64,000 nt of DNA from Collinsella aerofaciens (lineage in GTDB: Bacteria > Actinomycetota > Coriobacteriia > Coriobacteriales > Coriobacteriaceae). Positions 15,404 to 23,100 of the stretch are shown one piece after another (positions within the stretch are counted from its first letter, which is position 1; each line of letters begins with the position of its first letter). The notes beneath the pieces are model-generated. The model saw nothing but the letters and a program-made list of their open reading frames with translations, did no database searches and was not told the DNA's origin. Position numbers and translations under genes: made by a program. The stretch spans positions 992,001 through 1,056,000 of the forward strand of contig NAKE01000001.1 in NCBI GenBank assembly GCA_008680965.1, given 5' to 3'.

Positions 15404-15477
15404 GGCCCGTTCGTCTAGCGGTTTAGGACGCCGCCCTCTCAAGGCGGAGATCACCAGTTCGAATCTGGTACGGGCTA
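15404..15477 (+). tRNA. tRNA-Glu (anticodon CTC)
   Basis: The acceptor stem GGCCCGT / ACGGGCT (first pair G-U), anticodon stem CCGCC / GGCGG with loop CTCTCAA (anticodon CTC), and T arm ACCAG-TTCGAAT-CTGGT fold as a cloverleaf. CCA is not encoded (the sequence after discriminator A is CCC). It is 17 bases after tRNA-Gln, so they are co-transcribed. Confidence 0.93.
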
Positions 15478-15491
15478 CCCACAAATGAACG

Positions 15492-15519
15492 CCCGGGCCT
15501 CGCAAGAGACCCGGGTTTT
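15492..15519 (+). terminator. Terminator after the tRNA pair
   Basis: CCCGGGCCTC / GAGACCCGGG with a GCAA loop and TTTT tract. Confidence 0.8.
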
Positions 15520-15575
15520 GTGTATTGACCGTATATGCGGCGTCTGCCGTGTTTCGCTCAGATCGAGGAGTAGCC

Positions 15576-16493
15576 ATGGATCTGCCCATCAGCTTGCAAG
15601 ACATCACGTATGCCGAGAACTATCTGGCGCAGGGCGACCTTGCCACGGCGACGCCGCTGTTGGAGCGTCTGGTTGAGCTCGCCGAGGAGTATATCGATGC
15701 CGAGTGCAAGACGGAGGAGAACCGCCAGTACTTTAGCTTCGATAGCAAGTTTGAGCGTCTGGCCTACCGCCGCGTGGAAAAGGATCCGCGCGAGCTGGTG
15801 CAGGTCGAGGTGCCGTTTGACCGCCTGTATTCCGACATGGCGTATGCCTACATTCGCCAGCAGGATTATGTGAGTGCTCGCAACGCCTTGATGCAGGCCG
15901 TGCGCTGGGACCCCATGAACTGCAACTATCGCTTGGACTTGGCCGAGCTGTTCCGCGCACTCGAGGACAAGCAAGAGTGGGCATCGCTTTCGTTCTCGGT
16001 GCTGGAGCGTGCAAGCGATGGCAAGTGCGCCGCCCGCGCTTACGCCAACTTGGGCCAGTATTTCCTTGAGCCCGAGACTGAGAACATCTCGGCGGCCGTG
16101 GGTTGCGCGCGTCTGGCACTGCGCTTGGCCCCTGGCGATGCACATACGACGCGCCTGCTCAACAAGATCCATACCACCTATCCGGATGCCGCCGATGAGA
16201 GCGACGACCACGTGATGGGTGAACTGGCCCTGCAAGGTGTGCCGACCTCGCCTTCGGCCGAGATTGCCATCTGTCTGATCATGTGTGCGACCGATGCTGC
16301 GAGCGACGGCGACAAGCAGGAGGCTACGCGCCTGACGGTCCATGCCCGCGACCTGGTGGGCGAGGAGGCATGCGCGGCGATTATCAAACTGGTGCGCGAG
16401 AGCGACGCCGAGCTCAATGCCGAGCGCAAGGCAAAGCGCGACGCCGCGGGCTCAAACGCCGATGGAGCCAAGGAGGCCGGCGATGCCCAGTAA
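15576..16493 (+). CDS. Tetratricopeptide-like protein of unknown function
   Basis: A 305-residue, alpha-helical, acidic protein. TPR-type repeats are visible (YAYIRQQDYVSARNALMQAV, RDW-like PMNCNYRLDLAELFRAL, AYANLGQYFLEPE). There is no signal peptide or membrane segment, so it is cytoplasmic. The start MDLPISLQD at 15576 has GAGGAG about eight bases before it; the upstream open frame has no site. The C-terminal 30 residues are Lys/Ala/Glu-rich. It overlaps smpB by 11 bases, so the two are translationally coupled, but no functional tie is known to me. Confidence 0.75.
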   Translation: MDLPISLQDITYAENYLAQGDLATATPLLERLVELAEEYIDAECKTEENRQYFSFDSKFERLAYRRVEKDPRELVQVEVPFDRLYSDMAYAYIRQQDYVSARNALMQAVRWDPMNCNYRLDLAELFRALEDKQEWASLSFSVLERASDGKCAARAYANLGQYFLEPETENISAAVGCARLALRLAPGDAHTTRLLNKIHTTYPDAADESDDHVMGELALQGVPTSPSAEIAICLIMCATDAASDGDKQEATRLTVHARDLVGEEACAAIIKLVRESDAELNAERKAKRDAAGSNADGAKEAGDAQ

Positions 16494-16953
16494 GCGCGAG
16501 CGCAAGCTCATCTCCAAGAATCGCTCGGCACACCACGAGTACTTTATCGATGAGACGTTTGAGTGCGGCATTGAGCTGAGTGGCACCGAGGTCAAGTCGA
16601 TTCGCGAGCGCGCGTGCCAGATCACCGACACCTTTGCACTGATTCGTGGCGGCGAGTGCTGGCTCGTGGGCCTGCATATTCACCCTTATAGCCATGGTGG
16701 CGTGTGGAACCGCGACCCTGATCGCCGCCGTCGTCTGCTGCTGCACCGCAAGGAGATTGACTTTCTCGACGGCAAACTTCGCAACCGTGGTTATGCGCTG
16801 GTACCGTTGGAGCTCTACTTTAATACCGACGGCCGCGTCAAGCTGCTGCTGGGCCTAGGCCGCGGCAAGAAGCTTTACGACAAGCGCGAGGACATGGCCA
16901 AACGCGACGTTCAGCGCGAAATCGATCGCGCGCTAAAGGAGCGCAACCGCTAG
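16483..16953 (+). CDS. smpB: SsrA-binding protein SmpB
   Basis: SmpB binds tmRNA and delivers it to stalled ribosomes for trans-translation. The 156-residue protein has all family blocks: NRSAHHEYFIDETFECGIEL, GTEVKSIRE, HIHPY, RRRRLLLHRKEI, and a basic C-terminal tail (RGKKLYDKREDMAKRD). The ATG lies inside the 3' end of the TPR gene with AGGAGG eight bases before it. I do not see the ssrA (tmRNA) gene directly downstream, where it often is; the DNA after smpB is a dispersed palindrome. Confidence 0.96.
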   Translation: MPSKRERKLISKNRSAHHEYFIDETFECGIELSGTEVKSIRERACQITDTFALIRGGECWLVGLHIHPYSHGGVWNRDPDRRRRLLLHRKEIDFLDGKLRNRGYALVPLELYFNTDGRVKLLLGLGRGKKLYDKREDMAKRDVQREIDRALKERNR

Positions 16954-16965
16954 GCGCTCTGTATA

Positions 16966-17032
16966 AGTTGCGGTGGAATACGGACTGTTTTGCCTGTTTG
17001 AGGGGCCATTCAGCCCCTATTTCACCGCAACT
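16966..17032. repeat. TTGCGGTGAAATA-family palindrome, intact copy
   Basis: Arms AGTTGCGGTGGAATA (16966-16980) and TATTTCACCGCAACT (17018-17032) frame a ~37-base centre that contains its own hairpin AGGGGC / GCCCCT. It starts 12 bases after smpB's stop. Confidence 0.85.
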
Positions 17033-17075
17033 GCGGGTGTCTCATCTTGCTAACTGTTTTGACACATATGTCTCA

Positions 17076-17108
17076 AAGGCGGCGTCCGTTATGGGCGCCG
17101 CCTTTTTT
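17076..17108 (+). terminator. Rho-independent terminator downstream of smpB
   Basis: AAGGCGGCGTCC / GGGCGCCGCCTT stem, 5-base loop, then TTTTTT. It ends ~50 bases before the flavin reductase gene. Confidence 0.83.
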
Positions 17109-17159
17109 GTGGGTACATACATCCATAAGGTACCAACCCGGGTTAGGGGAGTGATCGTT

Positions 17160-17663
17160 ATGGACAAAACTGCGTTCTTTACGATGCCGAGCGGCCTGTA
17201 TGTGGTGAGTGCTGCGGCCGACGGGCTGCGTGCCGGCTGCGTCATCAACACCGCGGTGCAGGTGACGTCCATGCCGCCGCGCATTTCGGTTGCCGTGAAC
17301 AAGGAAAATGTCACGTCTGGTGTTATCTCGTCTGCCAAGGCCTTTGCGCTGACCGTGATCGATCAGACGGCCGATATGCTCTACATTGGCAACTTTGGAT
17401 TCCGTACCAGCAGCGACTATGACAAATTTGCCAAGTACGAGACCCGCGAGACTGCCCTTGGCATGCCCTATGTGCCCGAGCATGCGGCGGCCTTGTTTAG
17501 CTGCCGTTTGATCGACACTGTTGACGTGGGCACACATCTGCTCTTTATTGGCGAGGTCGAAGATGCCGAGCGTCTGAGCGGCGAGACTCCGTTGACCTAT
17601 GACTACTACCACAAGGTGCTGAAGGGCAAGACGCCGCCCAAGGCGTCTTCGTACCAAGGGTAG
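17160..17663 (+). CDS. Flavin reductase-like FMN-binding protein
   Basis: A 167-residue protein of the flavin reductase (FMN-binding split barrel) family. It starts MDKTAFFTMPSGLYVVSAA and has the NTAVQVTSMPPRISVAVNK block that binds FMN. In anaerobes, close relatives fused to rubredoxin (Hrb, as in Moorella) pass electrons from NAD(P)H to flavodiiron proteins for O2 or NO removal. Here a separate rubredoxin gene lies 88 bases downstream, so the pair probably does the same as two proteins. The ATG at 17160 follows GGGAGTG; the upstream part of the open frame has no site and crosses a terminator. Confidence 0.87.
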   Translation: MDKTAFFTMPSGLYVVSAAADGLRAGCVINTAVQVTSMPPRISVAVNKENVTSGVISSAKAFALTVIDQTADMLYIGNFGFRTSSDYDKFAKYETRETALGMPYVPEHAAALFSCRLIDTVDVGTHLLFIGEVEDAERLSGETPLTYDYYHKVLKGKTPPKASSYQG

Positions 17664-17751
17664 AAATGCTGTAAAACTACTTGCATAATATTATTGAGAA
17701 TATATACTAATAAGCAAGTACACCAGCAGTCACGTTCGAGAGGAGAACATC

Positions 17752-17895
17752 ATGGCTGAGGAGAAGAAGACGTATAAGTTCGTTTGCGTCGTTTGTGGTT
17801 ACGAGGTTGAGGTCGATACGCCCGAGCTGCCCGAGGATTACGTGTGCCCGGTGTGCGGCGTCGGCCCCGATCAGTTTGAGCTCGTCGAGGAGTAA
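17752..17895 (+). CDS. Rubredoxin-like protein (47 aa)
   Basis: A short gene encoding MAEEKKTYKFVCVVCGYEV and a second knuckle DYVCPVCGVGPDQFEL. Two CxxC motifs (CVVC near residues 12-15, CPVC near 32-35) form the single-iron site of rubredoxin. At 47 residues it is slightly shorter than classical rubredoxins (52-54). The ATG follows GAGGAG (17740-17745). It is an electron carrier, probably the partner of the flavin reductase just upstream. A good terminator follows. Confidence 0.9.
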   Translation: MAEEKKTYKFVCVVCGYEVEVDTPELPEDYVCPVCGVGPDQFELVEE

Positions 17896-17934
17896 CTCGC
17901 AGACACACGGCGAAAGCCGAACATAGCTCTGTCC

Positions 17935-17970
17935 AAGGGTCCCGGTCGGATATTCCGGCCGGGACCCTTT
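17935..17970 (+). terminator. Rho-independent terminator after rubredoxin
   Basis: AAGGGTCCCGGTCGG pairs with CCGGCCGGGACCCTT around loop ATATT, with TTT after. It is followed by a half copy of the GGGGACGGAGG-type repeat (17971-17991). Confidence 0.83.
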
Positions 17971-18034
17971 CCTCCGTCCCCAAGGGATCACGGCTGCTGT
18001 TAGCCGATCCTGTCTGTCGTGAGTCCGGCCGACC

Positions 18035-18335
18035 TTTTGTCTCAATCTGTAACATCTAACGGCTCAAAACGGGTCTTTCTGTTACAGATTGAGACAAAAG
18101 GTTGGAGCTGAAGAAATGTCTCGATCCGTAACATCTAGAAGTGGAAATTGGGCCCACTTGTTACAGATCAAGACAAACCAAAACCGTCCGGCAGAAGATC
18201 TCAATCTGTAACATCTAGCAGTGAAAACGGGGTCTACGTGTTACAGATTGAGACAAACGGAGCTGTCCCTCGGAATGATCTCGATCTGTAACATCTAGAC
18301 ATCAAAAGCGTGTCTAGATGTTACAGATCGAGACG
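18035..18335. repeat. Palindrome array 1: four ~60-bp units, ~80-bp period
   Basis: Units begin near 18038, 18117, 18199 and 18278. Each has a left arm like TCTCAATCTGTAACATCTA, a ~21-base variable centre, and a right arm like TGTTACAGATTGAGACAAA. Unit starts are 79-82 bases apart. Arms are mostly complementary within a unit, so each can form a hairpin. The array lies immediately downstream (3' side) of the Nramp gene. Confidence 0.9.
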
Positions 18336-18361
18336 TTTGCCTGGGTAGGTGCCCCGCCCCA

Positions 18362-19618
18362 TTACATCCCTGTCAACAACACGATATCGAGAGCCGTCAC
18401 GATGGTACCGATCCCTACGAGCAACGCGTTAAGCGGGCGCGAGTTGGCGTATTTGCCCATGACGCGGCGTGAGCTGGTGAGTCGTATGAGCACAAAGACC
18501 GTAATCGGCAGCTGAAGCGACAGCAGTGCCTGACTCCAAATGAGACCCTCAAAAGGATTCGGGACGACCAGGCACGCCGCCACTGCGCCGACGAAACAGG
18601 TCGCCACCCCGATTGAGGAATGTCGGTCGTGGATGTCGTATTCCTCATCGAACATGCCCGCGGTGATGGTGCCCGCTGCCATGCCCGCCGTCACACTGCT
18701 CGATATGCCCGCAAACAGCAGCGCCACCGCAAAGATGGTCGAGCTTGCCGGACCCAGAATGGGGGAGAGCGTGGCCGCTGCGACGGCGAGGTCGCCTACG
18801 ACCATGCCGTGCGCAAAGAAGGTCGTTGCGGCCAGGATGACCATGGCCGAGTTGATTGCCCAGCCCACGCCCATCGAAAAGAGCGTGTCGAAGAGCTCGT
18901 AGCGCAGACGTTCTTCGATAACCTGCTCGCCTTGGCCTTCGAAGTGCATGGATTGGATGACCTCGGAGTGCAGGAAGAGATTGTGTGGCATAACGACCGC
19001 ACCCAGGACACTCACGATGATCGCGGCAGAGCCAGTGGGCATACTGGGCGTGATCCAGCTTGCGGTTGCTTGCGGCCAGTCGACTTTGACTAGCGCGAGC
19101 TCTGCTAAAAACGAGAGTCCTACCACACCCACGAAGGCGATGATCCAGCGTTCGGCGCGTTTGTAGGAGCTTGTCATGAGCATGGCAATCGATGCCGCCG
19201 CCACGATGATGCAGCCGGCGCGTACGGGCAGGCCAAAGAGCATTTGAAGCGCGATCGCACCGCCCAGGACTTCGGCCATGGCGGTGGCGACCGTGGCTAG
19301 ATACGCGCTGCCGAGTATCGCACGCCCGACGAGGCGGGGCAGGTGGCGCGTCGTGGCCTCGGCAAGACACATGCCCGTGGCGATGCCCAAGTGCGCCGCG
19401 TTGTGCTGCAGCACGATGAGCATGATCGTGGACAGCGTGACGATCCACAGCAGCGCGTAGCCAAACTGCGAGCCGGCGGCCATATTGGAGGCCCAATTGC
19501 CCGGGTCGATAAAGCCGACGGTCACGAGCAATCCGGGGCCGATATGCCTCGCAATGTCTAGGCCTCCGTGACCGCCGGTGCGTCGGGAGCCAAAATGATG
19601 TTTGAGATGGTTGATCAT
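18362..19618 (-). CDS. mntH: Nramp-family divalent metal transporter
   Basis: A 418-residue membrane protein that imports Mn2+ (or Fe2+) with protons. The family's metal site is visible: DPGNW (residues 38-42, TM1) and VVMPHNLFLHS (TM6, with the MPH motif). About eleven hydrophobic helices follow. The start MINHLKHHFG at 19618 has AGGAG seven bases before it; a start 12 codons upstream has none. The gene stands alone and is bracketed on both sides by arrays of the same ~60-bp palindrome. No MntR box was recognised. Substrate preference for Mn over Fe is inferred from the family. Confidence 0.9.
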   Translation of the reverse strand: MINHLKHHFGSRRTGGHGGLDIARHIGPGLLVTVGFIDPGNWASNMAAGSQFGYALLWIVTLSTIMLIVLQHNAAHLGIATGMCLAEATTRHLPRLVGRAILGSAYLATVATAMAEVLGGAIALQMLFGLPVRAGCIIVAAASIAMLMTSSYKRAERWIIAFVGVVGLSFLAELALVKVDWPQATASWITPSMPTGSAAIIVSVLGAVVMPHNLFLHSEVIQSMHFEGQGEQVIEERLRYELFDTLFSMGVGWAINSAMVILAATTFFAHGMVVGDLAVAAATLSPILGPASSTIFAVALLFAGISSSVTAGMAAGTITAGMFDEEYDIHDRHSSIGVATCFVGAVAACLVVPNPFEGLIWSQALLSLQLPITVFVLIRLTSSRRVMGKYANSRPLNALLVGIGTIVTALDIVLLTGM

Positions 19619-19738
19619 GGTGCGCTCCTGCGTGCCGTTTGCTTGACGCCGCAAAGGATACCCGTTTTAGGCTCAAAAGTTAATCAAGACTAACAAAATT
19701 GCTGTATTTGAATGGGATGGTGAAAGGGGGGCTGCCGA

Positions 19739-19963
19739 AATGTCTCGATCTGTAACAACTAGGGATGGAAATTGGACCTAGGTGTTACAGATCGAGACAG
19801 GAAGAAATGGTCCTATGGAAAATCTCGATTTGTAACAGCTGACCGCCAAAACCGGCCCTTCGTGTTACAGATCGAGACAAACCAAAACCGTCCTGCAGAA
19901 AATCTCAATCTGTAACATCTAGGCGCCAAAATCGGTTCCTCCTGTTACAGATTGAGATGTTTG
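19739..19963. repeat. Palindrome array 2: three ~60-bp units, ~80-bp period
   Basis: Units begin near 19742, 19823 and 19903. Arms are TCTCGATCTGTAACAACTA / TGTTACAGATCGAGACA and close variants. Between units the words AAACCAAAACCGTCCTGC also recur from array 1, so spacers share history too. The array lies on the promoter side of mntH, between it and gltB. Confidence 0.9.
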
Positions 19964-20142
19964 AAGCGGTGAGCTTACAGGCCGAACCTGGGGTCCTTGC
20001 TGTCGCCCTTGAGCTCGGCGGTGTCCACTCGTAGGGCGTGCGTTACGCGATTGTTTCGAAACGGGTGGGAAACACAATGGGCCGGCGATGCCCCTAGTAT
20101 GCCTAGTCAACTGACTGTCTAAACACCTAGGGGAGGATCGCG
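19964..20142 (+). promoter_or_regulatory. gltB leader with possible ribosome-site-masking stem
   Basis: CCCCTAG at 20091-20097 is complementary to CTAGGGG at 20127-20133, which overlaps the start of the gltB ribosome site GGGGAGG. An inner GTCA/TGAC pair (about 20106-20115) could extend the fold. Pairing would hide the ribosome site. A palindrome GTTTCGAAAC lies at about 20053-20062. No clear promoter boxes were found. Regulation by this fold is a guess. Confidence 0.4.
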
Positions 20143-23100
20143 ATGCAGGCAGATTCCGCTCAGCAGCAGGGCCTTTATCGCCCCGAATTCGACCACGATG
20201 CATGTGGCATCGGCGCGCTTGCCGATATCAACGGCGAGCGCCATCACCAGATCCTGGACGACGCACTGTCCATTCTGGTCAACTTGGAGCACCGCGGCGG
20301 CACGGGACTCGAGAAGAATACCGGCGACGGCGCTGGCATCCTGTTCCAGGTTCCGCATCACTTTTTCCGTAAAGAGGCTCAAAAGTGCGGCCAGATTCTG
20401 CCGGCAGAGGGCGACTATGGCGTGGCCATGCTGTTCTTCCCGCAGGACGACAAGGGCGTAGAGGATGCCCGCCGCGTGTTTGAGGAGGGCTGCGCCGAGG
20501 CCGGCGTGCCGCTGCTCTTTTGGCGCGAGGTGCCGGTCGACCCGCACGACCTGGGCGAGACGGCCCGCGCCTGTATGCCCACTATCCTGCAGGCCTTCCT
20601 GGGCCGTCCGGACGACACGCCGGCGGGCGACGCCTTCGAGCGCCGTCTGTACGTGTGCCGCCGCACCATCGAAAAGAAGGCCGACGCCGAGTTTGCCCTG
20701 CGCGATAAGATCTTCTATGTGTGCTCCATGAGCTCGCGCACTATCGTGTACAAGGGCATGCTCGTCGCCACGCAGATGCGCCGCTTCTTCATTGACCTCA
20801 ACGACGCCGCCGTCAAGACGGCCGTGGCGCTCGTACACTCGCGCTACTCCACCAACACCACGCCCAGCTGGGAGCGCGCGCACCCCAACCGCTTTATCAT
20901 CCACAACGGCGAGATCAACACCCTCAAGGGCAACGTCAACTGGATTCGCGCCCGCGAACCCAACCTGTACAGCCCCGTGCTGCAGCACGATCTTGAGCGT
21001 GTGATGCCCATCATCAACCGCGAGGGCTCCGATTCCGCGATTCTGGACAATGTGCTCGAGTTCTTGGTCATGAACGGTCGCCCGCTCACGCGTGCCGCGT
21101 CCATGCTGCTGCCCGAGCCGTGGGACCACAACGACAATCTGAGCGAGGAACGCCGCGCCTACGACGCCTACCAGTCCATGCTCATGGAGCCCTGGGACGG
21201 CCCTGCCGCCATCGCCTTTACCGACGGTCGCACGCTGGGTGCCGCCCTCGACCGCAACGGCCTGCGTCCCGCCCGCTACTATGTGACGCGCGACGGTCGC
21301 TTTATGCTGGCAAGCGAGGTGGGCACCATCGAGGTAAGCCCCGAGAACATCCTGACGAGCGGCTGTCTGGGACCGGGCCAGATGCTCGAGGTCGACTTTG
21401 CTCGCGGCCGCGTGATCTACAACGACGAGCTGCGCGCCCGCTATGCCAAGGAAAAGCCCTACCGCGACTGGATTGCCGAGGAGACGCTGACCGTTGACGC
21501 GCTTGATGAGCCCGTTGCGGCAACGCCCGCCGAGGACGCCGAGGTACCCGCCGCCGTGCGCATGGCCAAGCTCGGGTATCACTGGGATGATGTTGACGAG
21601 GTCGTGCGTCCCATGGCCCAGCAGGGGAAGGCCCCGCTCGCCTCGATGGGCATCGATGCGCCGCTGGCCTGCCTGTCCAAGAAGACGCGCTCGTTCTTTG
21701 ACTACTTCTATCAGCTGTTCGCTCAGGTCACGAACCCGCCCATCGATGCCCTTCGCGAGCATATGGTCACCTCGACCACGCTCTACCTGGGCAACCACGG
21801 CAACCTGCTCGAGGACTCCCGTACGGCCTGCCAGCTGGTTCGCTTGGAGCGTCCGTTGCTCAACGAGGAGGAGTTCGACCGCATCTGCGCCATCGACCGC
21901 GTGGGCTTTAAGACCTGCCGTTTCCGTTCCGTGTACCGCCGCGATGCCGGTGAGGGCGCGCTGCAGGCTGCACTCAAGCAGCTTGCAGAGGACGTTGAGG
22001 CTGCGGTCCGCGACGGCGTGAACATCGTGGTGCTGAGCGATCGTGCCGCTGCGGGCGAGGTGCCCGTGCCGTCGCTGCTCGCCGTGGGCTGCGTGCACAA
22101 CCACCTGATCCGCGCCGGCGTGCGTACCTTTGCCGACATCGTGGTGGAGTGCGGCGACGCCGTGTCCCCGCACGACTTTGCGGCACTGGTGGGCTACTCC
22201 GCGAGCGGCATCTATCCGTACAACGCACATGCGTGCATCCGCGATCTGGCGGCGCGCGACGACCTGGACGTGACGGCCGAGCAGGGCATCGCCAACTACA
22301 ACAAGGCTGCGACCGCCGGCATCGTCTCCATCATGTCCAAGATGGGCATCTCCACGGTGCAGAGCTACCATTCGGCGCAGATCTTCGAGGCCGTGGGCTT
22401 TACGCCGGAGTTCGTCAACGCGTACTTCGCCGGCACGGTGAGCCGTGTGGGCGGTATGGGTGTCGAGGACGTTGAGCGTGAGCAAAACGAGCGCTACGAC
22501 GCCGCGCTCGCTATCCTTAAGAGCCCGGCTCCCGATCAACTGCCCACGCTGGGTCTGACCAAGTGGCGCCCGCTCGGCGGCGAGGATCACCTCATCGATC
22601 CGCAGACTGTCTACCTGCTGCAGACCGCCTGCCGTGAGGACAGCTACGACACCTTTAAGGAGTACAGCGCCCGCCTGCACCGCACCGGCCGTGCCGTGCG
22701 CCTGCGCGACTTGCTCGACTTTGATGCCAGCGGCCGCACTCCGGTGGCGCTCGACGAGGTGGAGCCCGCGCTCAACATCGTCCGCCGCTTTAACACTGGA
22801 GCCATGTCGTACGGCTCCATCAGCAAAGAGGCGCACGAGTGCATGGCCATCGCCATGAACCGCCTGCACGGACGCTCCAACTCGGGCGAGGGCGGCGAGG
22901 ATCCGCGTCGCGAGACCCCGCTGGCTAACGGCGACTCCAAGAACTCCGCCATCAAGCAGGTGGCAAGCGCACGCTTTGGCGTGACGAGCCGCTATCTGTG
23001 CAGCGCCTTCGAGATTCAGATCAAGATGGCCCAGGGCGCCAAGCCCGGCGAGGGCGGACACCTCCCCGGCAAGAAGGTTTACCCCTGGATCGCCGAGGTC

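Noticed and set aside
16954..17160. tmRNA (ssrA) gene next to smpB
   Set aside because: The DNA holds a dispersed palindrome and a terminator, with no tRNA-Ala-like ends and no tag-coding frame.
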